A stretch of 64,000 bases of DNA, taken from Cernens ardua. GTDB lineage: Bacteria > Pseudomonadota > Gammaproteobacteria > Pseudomonadales > Halomonadaceae. This document shows, one piece after another, positions 1 through 7,132 of this stretch. The position numbers and the translations under genes were made by a program. The notes under the pieces are model-generated. The model ran no database searches. It saw nothing but the letters and a program-made list of their open reading frames with translations, and was not told where the DNA came from. Each line of letters opens with the position of its first letter. Within the stretch, counting starts at the first letter, position 1. Location: assembly GCF_051251085.1 (NCBI RefSeq), contig NZ_JBPCZH010000001.1, positions 248,001 to 312,000 on the forward strand, in the 5' to 3' direction.

Positions 1-272
1 GCAACAGCAGGTGTGTTGTGATGGCAAAGCAGAGCTGCTGCGGTAGCACCTGCTACAGCACCGATAGCTGCACCGGTACCTTCGTCGTGGTGACCAGTTA
101 CAGAGTAGCCAGCACCACCACCGATCAAGCCGCCAGCGATTCCGCAGACAATTTTGCTCTGATACCAGTGAGAACCCGTGCCATCGGTAGGCGCCGTGTC
201 AGAGCTGGCACAACCAGCAAGACCCAGAACCAGTGCGGAACCCAGCGCTAAGCCAGTCGCAGATTTGTTCAT
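1..272 (-). CDS. Glycine-zipper lipoprotein, 3' end outside window
   Basis: The gene reads leftward off the window edge, so only about 90 residues are visible. The ATG at 272 follows an AAGGAG Shine-Dalgarno sequence 8 bases upstream. The protein begins with a short basic stretch and a hydrophobic signal ending in a lipobox (LGLAGC, Cys at about residue 21). A short polar stretch follows, then a Gly/Ala-rich segment (about residues 40-83) typical of glycine-zipper domains that insert into or lie along membranes. This lipidated start plus glycine zipper resembles the N-terminus of OmpA-family or SlyB/YiaD-like outer-membrane lipoproteins. A C-terminal peptidoglycan-binding OmpA domain may lie beyond the edge, but that cannot be seen. 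The lipoprotein nature is well supported; the exact family is inference. Confidence 0.8.
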   Translation of the reverse strand, partial: MNKSATGLALGSALVLGLAGCASSDTAPTDGTGSHWYQSKIVCGIAGGLIGGGAGYSVTGHHDEGTGAAIGAVAGATAAALLCHHNTPAV

Positions 273-715
273 GCAAGACTCCTTCTTGATACAACGTCGT
301 GGTAGCACAAATGCTACGCGTGACGATTCCAATTTATTAGGCGAACCAATCCGCTTGAACTCACTTACGTCAAACTGCAAGTAAAGCCAATTCTCGCATC
401 TCGGCCCGTAAGGCATTCAGGGAACACCTCAAATTTCTTCTGACGGACTAAAAAGATGTCCAAAGCGATTGCATGATGCAATACTCGAACAGCGTTTTCA
501 ATCATTATTAATGTAAATAATTGAAATGTTTTTGTAGTTCAACCTTACGAACAACCTCTGAACCACATAAAGTCTCATTGCCCGGCCTTGGCGATTCACA
601 TCGCGACAACAGCTGCTGTACAGCTACTTGTCACAGAATAGTCGCTAAATCCCATTTTAGCACGTTTTAAATGCATTAAGGGGTATTCGCCCCTTAACCC
701 TCGACAAAAGTCGCA
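273..715. other. Intergenic spacer, lipoprotein to hpxC
   Basis: This 443-bp spacer lies between two leftward genes. It holds the ribosome-binding site and presumably the promoter of the lipoprotein gene at its left end, and a terminator hairpin (676-697) for hpxC at its right end. The middle is A+T-rich. No convincing ORF or RNA gene was seen. Confidence 0.5.
676..697 (-). terminator. Hairpin terminator after hpxC
   Basis: A perfect 8-bp inverted repeat, TTAAGGGG / CCCCTTAA, with a 6-base loop (684-689) starts 18 bases past the hpxC stop. On the minus strand it is followed by a weak T-containing stretch (TGCATTTAAAACG), so termination is plausible but not strong. Confidence 0.5.
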
Positions 716-2200
716 TTAGTTGCTGTCTCGATTCAGCAGAAAATAAACAAGTGCAGCAGTGATACCACCACCAAAAATCGCAAAATCATGCAGGGAATCG
801 ACCGGTATAAGCGTCATGACCAACGCAACAATAATGGCCGGGACGAGTGCCTGAATAGCCTTGGGATTGATACCATTACGATACCAGTACTGTCCCCCAT
901 GGTCGCGACTGTACAGGGAATCGATATGTATCTGCTGATGTTTCACCCGATAATAATCGGTCAGGATAATGCCGTAGATCGGCCCGATGACAGCCCCCAG
1001 TATGCCCACGGTATATTGGATGAGTTCAGGGCTATTGAACAGCTTCCATGGCATCACCAGAATAGCCCCTAAAGCAGTGATAAAGCCGCCGGTACGGAAG
1101 GATACCCAACGCGGCGCCACATTCGAAAAATCAAATGCCGGTGAAACAAAATTCGCCACAATGTTGATACCCATCGTGGTCAACATGAAGGTCAATGCTC
1201 CCATCAACGCCACCGTTGTGTCGTTCAATTGTGCCACGGTCTGAATGGGATCGGTGATCATTCTGCCAAAGACTGGCAATGTGGCTGACACCATGACCAC
1301 GGTGGTGGCCGAAAAGAGCAGAAAGTTGATCGGCAACCCCCACCAGTTGCCACGGCGAATAACCTTCATGCTACGGCAATAGCGACTGAAATCGCCGAAA
1401 CTCAAGGTCGGCCCCGCAAAGTAGCCGACCACCAGAGCAGTGGCTACAATCATTTCCCACCCCTGCATGGCAGGTGAAAGCACCTTGTCGCTGAGGGAAA
1501 AATGCAGATTCTGCGGCCCCGCTTCTATTACCAGCCAGCCCGCCAGCATGAACATGGCGAGGTACACCAATGGTCCGGCCCAATCAATGAAGCTGCGTAC
1601 ACTTTCCATCCCCTTGATGAAGACCAGTACCTGAAAACACCACAGCGCCATAAAGCCAAGCCATCCGATGGCAGATAACCCAAGAAAGTGCATGTGTTCA
1701 AGAAAGGCAAGCGAAGGGAAAACGCGTAGCAGTACGATAATCAGCGCATTCGAGGCCAGAAATGTCTGAATACCAAACCACACCAACGCAATACAGCCAC
1801 GCACCAGCGCAGGAATATTGGCCCCAAAGACGCCGAATGATATACGACAGATGACGGGATAAGGCACTGCCGCCTGTTGGGATGGCTTCGCCAGCAGGTT
1901 GGCAAAACATTGCACTATAAGAATGCCCACCAATAATGAGAGCATAACCTGCCACCCTGCCAATCCAAGGGAGAACAGGCTTGCTGCAACAACATAGCCA
2001 CCTACACTATGGATATCCGACATCCAGAATGCGCAGATGTTATAAGCGCCCCACTTCTGTTTTACCGGCCCTAAATCATCATTGTAGAGGCGGCGGCTGT
2101 AACCCGGTGGGATGGTGGCATGAGCATCGTTCACAGCAGTGAGTGGCGCATCTGTTTCTACAACGGGTGAATGAACAATGGATGAAGCAGGTTGAGGCAT
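716..2200 (-). CDS. hpxC: NCS1-family allantoin/nucleobase permease
   Basis: A 494-residue inner-membrane transporter of the NCS1 nucleobase:cation symporter family (cytosine, uracil, allantoin and hydantoin permeases). The tail before the first membrane span contains the family-typical stretch YNDDLGPVKQKWGAYNICAFW (about residues 40-60), followed by about 12 hydrophobic segments. The ATG at 2200 is preceded by AAGGAG 6 bases away. It is divergent from the hpxS-hpxA-hpxB genes, the same arrangement as the Klebsiella hpxC / hpxSAB locus, so allantoin uptake is the likely role. Specificity cannot be read from sequence, and uracil or another hydantoin are alternatives. A TTGTATACAA palindrome and a sigma-54-like element lie about 90-110 bp upstream. 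Confidence 0.85.
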   Translation of the reverse strand: MPQPASSIVHSPVVETDAPLTAVNDAHATIPPGYSRRLYNDDLGPVKQKWGAYNICAFWMSDIHSVGGYVVAASLFSLGLAGWQVMLSLLVGILIVQCFANLLAKPSQQAAVPYPVICRISFGVFGANIPALVRGCIALVWFGIQTFLASNALIIVLLRVFPSLAFLEHMHFLGLSAIGWLGFMALWCFQVLVFIKGMESVRSFIDWAGPLVYLAMFMLAGWLVIEAGPQNLHFSLSDKVLSPAMQGWEMIVATALVVGYFAGPTLSFGDFSRYCRSMKVIRRGNWWGLPINFLLFSATTVVMVSATLPVFGRMITDPIQTVAQLNDTTVALMGALTFMLTTMGINIVANFVSPAFDFSNVAPRWVSFRTGGFITALGAILVMPWKLFNSPELIQYTVGILGAVIGPIYGIILTDYYRVKHQQIHIDSLYSRDHGGQYWYRNGINPKAIQALVPAIIVALVMTLIPVDSLHDFAIFGGGITAALVYFLLNRDSN

Positions 2201-2288
2201 GGGTGACTCCTTGGTTCAGGGCAGGGTCAGAGGCAGCGCATGTCAGGACATGTCACGGGTAAACACCGAGCATGGGGCGTCTTTATTT

Positions 2289-2298
2289 TTGTATACAA
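2289..2298. promoter_or_regulatory. Palindrome upstream of hpxC, candidate HpxS operator
   Basis: TTGTATACAA is a perfect 10-bp palindrome 89 bp before the hpxC start. GntR/FadR-type regulators commonly bind GT-N-AC palindromes, and a related TGTATACA occurs on the hpxS side at 2585-2592. Assignment to HpxS is inference. It overlaps the -12 region of the possible hpxC sigma-54 promoter, so binding there could repress. Confidence 0.4.
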
Positions 2299-2309
2299 TC
2301 CCCATGCCA
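2294..2309 (-). promoter_or_regulatory. Possible sigma-54 promoter of hpxC
   Basis: Read on the minus strand the sequence is TGGCATGGGGATTGTA. It has the -24 GG (2308-2307), then ten bases, then GT instead of the canonical GC (2296-2295). It otherwise fits TGGCAyr-N4-TTGCw well. The altered -12 base lowers confidence. Confidence 0.35.
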
Positions 2310-2522
2310 ATATGAACGTCTTTCGTAAAGAGGGATAACGTGGGCCCTTACCGTTACCGCCATGCTTTTTTGCCCTCCCTCTCCCATTCTCTTTCCCCTG
2401 TCTTCCCGCACGTTTACTCGATCGTTCTCTCCTGCGGCCCAATATAGGGATATTTCGATTAGCCTTCGCTTACGCCATCGTCGTTATTCAGGCATCAAAT
2501 AATGCAATGCCAAATACCAGGA

Positions 2523-2539
2523 CGCATCGGCCAGGTGCA
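2523..2539. promoter_or_regulatory. Candidate NtrC site, distal
   Basis: The 17-mer CGCATCGGCCAGGTGCA matches about 10 of the 14 specified positions of the NtrC consensus TGCACCA-N3-TGGTGCA. Its right half is nearly perfect. It is 31 bp centre-to-centre from the second site, about three helical turns, the kind of spacing seen in NtrC enhancers. Confidence 0.45.
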
Positions 2540-2553
2540 GAAATTTGGCAGCA

Positions 2554-2570
2554 TGCACCATGATGGCACT
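2554..2570. promoter_or_regulatory. Candidate NtrC site, proximal
   Basis: TGCACCATGATGGCACT matches the left half and centre of the NtrC consensus TGCACCA-N3-TGGTGCA exactly (TGCACCA and TGG) and diverges only at the last four bases. It lies about 175 bp upstream of the predicted sigma-54 start site of hpxS, a usual enhancer distance. Confidence 0.5.
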
Positions 2571-2584
2571 TTTGTACGCAGCAC

Positions 2585-2605
2585 TGTATACAATAACGTG
2601 TACAC
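2585..2605. promoter_or_regulatory. Paired palindromes TGTATACA and GTGTACAC
   Basis: TGTATACA (2585-2592) and GTGTACAC (2598-2605) are two 8-bp palindromes 13 bp apart, between the NtrC-like sites and the sigma-54 promoter. The first shares its core with the palindrome near hpxC. They are candidate operators for the adjacent GntR regulator; this is inference. Confidence 0.35.
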
Positions 2606-2712
2606 TAAAGATGGAAGCTTATTACTTCAGATTGAACGCCAGGGCGAGTACATAAAGAATAATCAGCGCCACCAAAGAACGCGTTTAGTGAGGGCAATAG
2701 TTTGAGCTCGGT

Positions 2713-2728
2713 TGGCACAACATTTGCC
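2713..2728 (+). promoter_or_regulatory. Sigma-54 promoter of hpxS-hpxA-hpxB
   Basis: TGGCACAACATTTGCC carries the invariant GG (2714-2715) and GC (2726-2727) separated by exactly ten bases, matching TGGCACr-N4-TTGCw except for the last base. The predicted transcript start is near 2739, giving a leader of about 48 bases to the hpxS ATG. Confidence 0.65.
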
Positions 2729-2786
2729 ATTGAAGAGATATAGCAATGTGGATACCCATTCAACCTGCCTTTCAAGGGTAATTCCG

Positions 2787-3560
2787 ATGAACAGACGAGA
2801 AAAAGTCATGAATGAAAAAGGTCTGAAACAAACACCGCGTTCAGCATCGGAAGCATCCGACATGATGGACCACCCGCGACGCGATCAGCTCATTCATCAC
2901 GCATTGACCGACGCCATTGTTACCCATCGCCTGTTGCCTAATACACGCCTGCCGGAGGATGCGTTGTCACGTGCTTTCAATGTTAGCCGCACGGTGATCA
3001 GACAGGCACTTCAGCAATTGGCACATGAACGTTTGGTCACATTGATTCCGAATCGCGGCGCCCACGTAGCAATGCCCTCACCTAAAGAAGCCGAAGAGAT
3101 TTTTGAAGCACGCCGAATTATCGAAGTCGCATCCTTGCAAACGCTCGAATTACCGCTCTCACCAACGTCACTAAACTCTCTCAGGTATATAACGCAAGAA
3201 GAACAGTGCGCACTCAAGGAAGGACGTTGGCAGGCAGCCATTCAGCTCTCGGGAAAATGGCATGTGGCACTGGCCAGCATGAGCTGCAATGACACACTGA
3301 CCGACATCATTTCGCAGCTGGTGGCCAGAAGTTCACTATTGATCGCGCTCTATGGCACACCGCTACAACCGGGGTGTAAACATGATCACGAACACCTGCC
3401 TTCACTGCTTGAGCATGGAAAGAAACAACAGGCCTGCGAGTGGATTCACGCGCACTTGAGCCACATTTTTGAAGGTTTGCGTTTTTCGTCAGCGCATCAG
3501 GCAACACCTGATTTTGGCGCGCTATTCAGCGACCACCCAGCCGCAAGCCCCATGGAATGA
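2787..3560 (+). CDS. hpxS: GntR/FCD-family regulator of allantoin genes
   Basis: A 257-residue transcriptional regulator of the FadR (FCD) subfamily of GntR. The N-terminal winged helix contains RLPEDALSRAFNVSRTVIRQ and an LIPNRGAHVA wing (about residues 55-100). An all-helical FCD effector domain follows, with the typical EARRIIEVASL segment. The ATG at 2787 has AAGGG 8 bases upstream; an in-frame TTG at 2712 and a later ATG at 2808 are weaker choices. It is first in the hpxS-hpxA-hpxB run, opposite hpxC, as in Klebsiella, where HpxS regulates this locus. The ligand is unknown from sequence; an allantoin-pathway intermediate is a reasonable guess. Confidence 0.85.
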   Translation: MNRREKVMNEKGLKQTPRSASEASDMMDHPRRDQLIHHALTDAIVTHRLLPNTRLPEDALSRAFNVSRTVIRQALQQLAHERLVTLIPNRGAHVAMPSPKEAEEIFEARRIIEVASLQTLELPLSPTSLNSLRYITQEEQCALKEGRWQAAIQLSGKWHVALASMSCNDTLTDIISQLVARSSLLIALYGTPLQPGCKHDHEHLPSLLEHGKKQQACEWIHAHLSHIFEGLRFSSAHQATPDFGALFSDHPAASPME

Positions 3561-3603
3561 CCCTTGGCAAAACAAGATTATGACCTTCAGGATACAAAAC
3601 AGC

Positions 3604-4338
3604 ATGCGAATTCATGTCATCAATCCGAACACCAGTCAGGCGATGAGCGAAAAGATCGCCGAAGCAGCTTGTAAAGCGGCACAGTCAGCCGAAATCGTCA
3701 TGCACACCAACAGGGATGGCGCGCCATCCCTCGAAAGTCACTTTGAGGAAGCGATCGCCGTACCGGGTATACTGCGCATCGTGGACGAGATTACACGTGA
3801 AGCCCGCGCCGATGGCATTCTGATCGCTTGCTTCGGAGATCCTGGCATACATGCGGCGCGCGAAATAGCCACTGTGCCTGTCATGGGTATCGCTGAAGCG
3901 GCCATGCGGACAGCCACCACCATCGGGCGACGCTTTTCGGTCATGACCTCACTGGCTCGCACGCTTCCCATGGCAGAAGCTATTCTGCGCGACACTGGGC
4001 TAAATCAGTGCTGTGCCCGCCTTCGCGCGAGTGAATTGGATGTTGCTGCATTGGAAGATATTGCGCCAGAGGCCTATCAGCAGCTGTTAAATGCATGTAA
4101 ACAGGCGATCAAGGAAGATGAGATAGATGCACTTGTGCTGGGCTGTGCGGGTATGGCCGATTTGACATCAAAACTTAGTAAGACTCTGGGTATTCCAGTA
4201 ATTGATGGCGTGGCCGCTGGCATTCAGCAGCTGGAAGGATTGGCGCATTTGGGGCTGAAGCCTGCCAAAACAGGTGACCGTGCAACGCCACCGAAAAAAG
4301 AACTCTATGGGCCTTATCAGGATCTGGCACGTAAATAA
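3604..4338 (+). CDS. hpxA: Allantoin (hydantoin) racemase
   Basis: A 244-residue member of the Asp/Glu/hydantoin racemase family. It starts MRIHVINPNTS, the standard opening of the family. The two catalytic cysteines are at Cys76 (IACFGDPG) and Cys181 (LGCAGM). HpxA of Klebsiella interconverts R- and S-allantoin so the spontaneous and wrong-handed product can enter the pathway, and the position between hpxS and hpxB gives the same assignment. The ATG at 3604 gives the family's usual length, with AGGA 11 bases upstream. An in-frame ATG at 3580 and longer starts overlapping hpxS are less likely. Confidence 0.88.
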   Translation: MRIHVINPNTSQAMSEKIAEAACKAAQSAEIVMHTNRDGAPSLESHFEEAIAVPGILRIVDEITREARADGILIACFGDPGIHAAREIATVPVMGIAEAAMRTATTIGRRFSVMTSLARTLPMAEAILRDTGLNQCCARLRASELDVAALEDIAPEAYQQLLNACKQAIKEDEIDALVLGCAGMADLTSKLSKTLGIPVIDGVAAGIQQLEGLAHLGLKPAKTGDRATPPKKELYGPYQDLARK

Positions 4339-4443
4339 CAGTACGCCAGCAAATAATATGGGGGATTGCCGTTCAGGCCTCACACAGGCCACACAACTTC
4401 CCTCGTCACATGATTTGAATAATAGATAAACACAGGATCCTCC

Positions 4444-5391
4444 ATGACAGCCAACGCCACACCCCCTCATTCCTTAATCGCCCAACGTGACCTGCGGGGC
4501 TATGCAGGTCAACCTCCTGAAGTGAAATGGCCGGGAAATGCACGTATTGCAGTGCAATTTGTCGTTAATGTGGAAGAAGGAAGTGAGAATAACGTTATCC
4601 ATGGTGACAAGGGGAGCGAGACATTTCTTTCGGATATCATTGGAGCCGAATCCTACCCGGCACGCCACATGAGTATGGAATCCCTGTATGAATACGGCTC
4701 ACGCGCAGGATTCTGGCGTATTATTCGTGAATTCGATCGTCGCCACCTCCCTATTTCTGCCTTTGCTGTCGCCATGGCACTGGAGCTTAATCCAGAGATA
4801 ACACAAACACTGATCAACCGTGGTGATGAGATCGTGAGTCATGGATACCGCTGGCTTCATTATCAGAATGTGTCTGAAGCCGTTGAACGCGAGCACATGG
4901 AGAAAGCCACCGAGATCATTACCTCGTTGACAGGAAAACCGCCCTTGGGCTGGTACACCGGTCGGGACAGCCCCAATACGCGCCGTTTACTGGTAGAACA
5001 AGGCGGTTTTCTTTACGACAGTGATTATTACGGTGATGACCTTCCCTTGTGGACCACCGTGACCACTTCTTCAGGGGAAAGCAAGCCGCATCTAGTGGTT
5101 CCCTACACACTGGATGTCAATGACATGAAGTTTGCCAGCCCTGGGGGGTTTAACAGCGGTGAACAGTTTTTCTGCTACCTGCGAGATGCCTTTGATGTGC
5201 TCTATGAAGAAGGAAGCGAAACACCGAAAATGCTCTCCATCGGCTTACACCCACGCCTGATTGGGCGCCCGGGCCGATTCAAAGCGCTTCAACGCTTTCT
5301 TGACCATATTGAACAACATGATCGGGTCTGGGTCTGCAAACGGAGTGATATCGCCCAACACTGGATACAACATCACCCCTATCAGGGGTAA
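4444..5391 (+). CDS. hpxB: Allantoinase, polysaccharide-deacetylase type
   Basis: A 315-residue PuuE/HpxB-type allantoinase, a carbohydrate-esterase-4 fold enzyme that hydrolyses allantoin to allantoate and is unrelated to the amidohydrolase-type AllB. Features include VQFVVNVEEGSENNVIHGD near residue 40, ESYPARHMSMESLYEYGSR, the conserved EIVSHGYRW (about residues 130-138) with its probable metal-site histidine, GWYTGRDSPNTRRLL, and a C-terminal IGLHPRLIGRPGR segment. Length matches the family (about 300-315). The ATG at 4444 follows AGGA by 7 bases. It is the last gene of hpxSAB, 105 bp after hpxA, and converges on the amidase gene. Confidence 0.92.
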   Translation: MTANATPPHSLIAQRDLRGYAGQPPEVKWPGNARIAVQFVVNVEEGSENNVIHGDKGSETFLSDIIGAESYPARHMSMESLYEYGSRAGFWRIIREFDRRHLPISAFAVAMALELNPEITQTLINRGDEIVSHGYRWLHYQNVSEAVEREHMEKATEIITSLTGKPPLGWYTGRDSPNTRRLLVEQGGFLYDSDYYGDDLPLWTTVTTSSGESKPHLVVPYTLDVNDMKFASPGGFNSGEQFFCYLRDAFDVLYEEGSETPKMLSIGLHPRLIGRPGRFKALQRFLDHIEQHDRVWVCKRSDIAQHWIQHHPYQG

Positions 5392-5606
5392 TCTGCTTTT
5401 CATCGATATTGATAAGTACAGTATTACTCTGAGCCACCTTGCTCCCAACAACATGAAACACTTGTTCGGTTGAAAGAATATGCATTGGGTGGTGTGAGCG
5501 TAAACTGGATCAAGAAGACAGTGCCGATGACTACTTGACTGACCGCTTGTGCCTGAAAATTCAAAAGGTCATAAAGGGTAAGACACGCTGATCTGGCGCT
5601 TACTGG

Positions 5607-5646
5607 AAGCCCTCACATTATCCTGACGGGACGATGATGAGGGCTT
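5607..5646. terminator. Bidirectional hairpin between hpxB and amidase
   Basis: A perfect 9-bp inverted repeat, AAGCCCTCA (5607-5615) and TGAGGGCTT (5638-5646), with a 22-base loop sits between two convergent genes, just before the amidase stop. There is no clear T run, so it is a modest terminator candidate. Confidence 0.4.
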
Positions 5647-5652
5647 GATCAC

Positions 5653-6810
5653 TCAGCCGTTACATATCAATGCCATCAGGCTACGATCATTATGAGGGGA
5701 TGCGATCAGGGAGATCCCCCAGGGCGCCCCCTCCTGCTCAAACCAGGGCAAGGCAACCACCGGCGCGCTCCACAAGCCTGCCAACGCCGTCATCCCCATT
5801 AATCTCGTGCGGTAAGCCGCCAATGGCTCCCCTGTCAGCGTCAGCATAGGCGAGGCCCCTGGCGTACTGGGCAGGCAAATCAGCCGCTTGCTGTGATGAC
5901 TTAATTCATTCAACCATTCGACGATACGTTTACGCGCTTGTATCGCTTTGTTTTCGTCTTCCTGCGTCAAGGTAGCACACCAGTCCAGACGTGACTGAAT
6001 ATCGCTGGCAATATTGGGACGAACGCGCGTAATCCAATCGCCGTGACGTCGCCAGATATCGCGGCCCTGTAATACCCGAAAAGCTTCACTGGCGCGCCCC
6101 ATTATATCAGCGGAAAGTATCTGTGAGGTGGCCTTTAGACCCAACGAAGACAAGTGAGATTCAATCATATTGGCCCTGAAATCGACACCTTCCGGTTCCA
6201 GAACACAGACCTCAGAGAACTCAGTTACAGGTTGCTTTGGCAGCAAAACATCAGCGGCTCGTGCCAATATCTCTGCATCACGTGTAAGTAGCCCCACCGT
6301 ATCGAAATGGAAGGCCAGCTCCTGTACAGCACTGATATCTATAACGCCCCAACTGGGTCGCAATCCATAAAGCCCACAATAGCTGGCAGGAACACGTATG
6401 GAGCCCCCGGTATCCGTGCCCAAACCGATGTCGGCTTCCCCTGACGCCACCGCAACAGCTGACCCCGAACTGGAGCCTCCGGGCAAACGATCAGGGGCAA
6501 CCGGATTGACCGGCGTACCGTAATGGACATTGGCACCATTCAGGCTATAGGCCAATTCATCCGTTTGTGTTTTTCCCACATACGTTGCCCCCGCCGCCAG
6601 TAATTTTTGTACAGCGGTAGCGGTGCATTCAGCAGGCTCATGCGTTGCGGCCCAATCCGGATTACCGAAGCCGGTCACTGCACCTTTTATATCAAACAGA
6701 TCCTTTACTGCCAGCCGCAAGCCACTGAGCTCTCCCTCACCCAACATCTTCTCACCCGGAGAAACAAGAGCCGGACTATCTGTGACCCACACGGCATCAT
6801 TAACACGCAT
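5653..6810 (-). CDS. Amidase-signature family hydrolase
   Basis: A 385-residue amidase-signature (AS) enzyme. The AS core is clear: the catalytic Lys in LRLAVKDLFD (about residue 36), the Ser-Gly-rich loop LPGGSSSGSAVAVASGEAD and the nucleophile region GTDTGGSIRVPASYCGLYGLRP. It is shorter than GatA or AtzF-type enzymes (450-600) and closer to stand-alone indole-acetamide or acyl-amidases. The ATG at 6810 follows GAGG by 7 bases. Its place inside a purine catabolic cluster and a sigma-54-like promoter suggest a nitrogen-releasing step. Possible targets are the oxalurate, oxamate or carbamoyl by-products of ureidoglycine transamination, for which no other enzyme is seen here. The substrate is inference. 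Confidence 0.85.
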   Translation of the reverse strand: MRVNDAVWVTDSPALVSPGEKMLGEGELSGLRLAVKDLFDIKGAVTGFGNPDWAATHEPAECTATAVQKLLAAGATYVGKTQTDELAYSLNGANVHYGTPVNPVAPDRLPGGSSSGSAVAVASGEADIGLGTDTGGSIRVPASYCGLYGLRPSWGVIDISAVQELAFHFDTVGLLTRDAEILARAADVLLPKQPVTEFSEVCVLEPEGVDFRANMIESHLSSLGLKATSQILSADIMGRASEAFRVLQGRDIWRRHGDWITRVRPNIASDIQSRLDWCATLTQEDENKAIQARKRIVEWLNELSHHSKRLICLPSTPGASPMLTLTGEPLAAYRTRLMGMTALAGLWSAPVVALPWFEQEGAPWGISLIASPHNDRSLMALICNG

Positions 6811-6904
6811 GTTAAAACCTCATGATCATCAATTGCCTTCACCCTGATATCAGGATGACGACGTGTATATAGTTAACTGCTGAATACAAGTGCTACATAA
6901 CTAA

Positions 6905-6920
6905 AGCAAAACTGATGCCA
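6905..6920 (-). promoter_or_regulatory. Sigma-54 promoter of the amidase gene
   Basis: On the minus strand the sequence reads TGGCATCAGTTTTGCT: GG (6919-6918), exactly ten bases, then GC (6907-6906), and TTGCT at -12. This is a close match to TGGCAyr-N4-TTGCw. The predicted transcript start is near 6894, about 84 bases before the amidase ATG. Confidence 0.55.
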
Positions 6921-6972
6921 ATGACCGATATCAACTCCAATGGTCAATATAAATCCAATGGCCGACGTAAAC
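6918..6972. repeat. Three CCAATG tandem repeats, 18-19 bp
   Basis: Imperfect copies at 6918-6936, 6937-6954 and 6955-6972 all begin CCAATG and continue with a diverged TCAATAT-like stretch. The first overlaps the -24 box of the amidase promoter. They could be an array of activator sites or a local duplication. Confidence 0.5.
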
Positions 6973-7077
6973 TAAAAAAAGAAGCATCATCCGACTCGCC
7001 AACGGTTCGGACAATGACCCCTTGAAAATATAACGATCATCAAAAAAAGGGTATCATCCCTAAAGAGCCAAACCATT

Positions 7078-7093
7078 TGGCCGATAATAGGCA
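7078..7093 (+). promoter_or_regulatory. Weak sigma-54-like element before guaD
   Basis: TGGCCGATAATAGGCA keeps GG and GC ten bases apart and a 3' A but misses the internal CAC and TT positions. It would start a transcript near 7104, about 29 bases before the guaD ATG. Confidence 0.25.
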
Positions 7094-7132
7094 TAGCCAA
7101 GAACGTATAGATAATCCCTAAGGAAACGTCCC

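Larger units (their letters stand above)
6811..7132. other. Divergent regulatory spacer, amidase / guaD
   Basis: This 322-bp spacer lies between divergent genes. It holds a good sigma-54 element for the amidase (6905-6920), three imperfect CCAATG tandem repeats (6918-6972) and a weaker sigma-54-like element for guaD (7078-7093). No ORF was seen. Confidence 0.5.

Noticed and set aside
2227..2442. Leftward 71-codon basic frame upstream of hpxC
   Set aside because: It covers the regulatory spacer with palindromes and promoter elements; Arg/Lys/Gly-rich translation typical of spurious frames.
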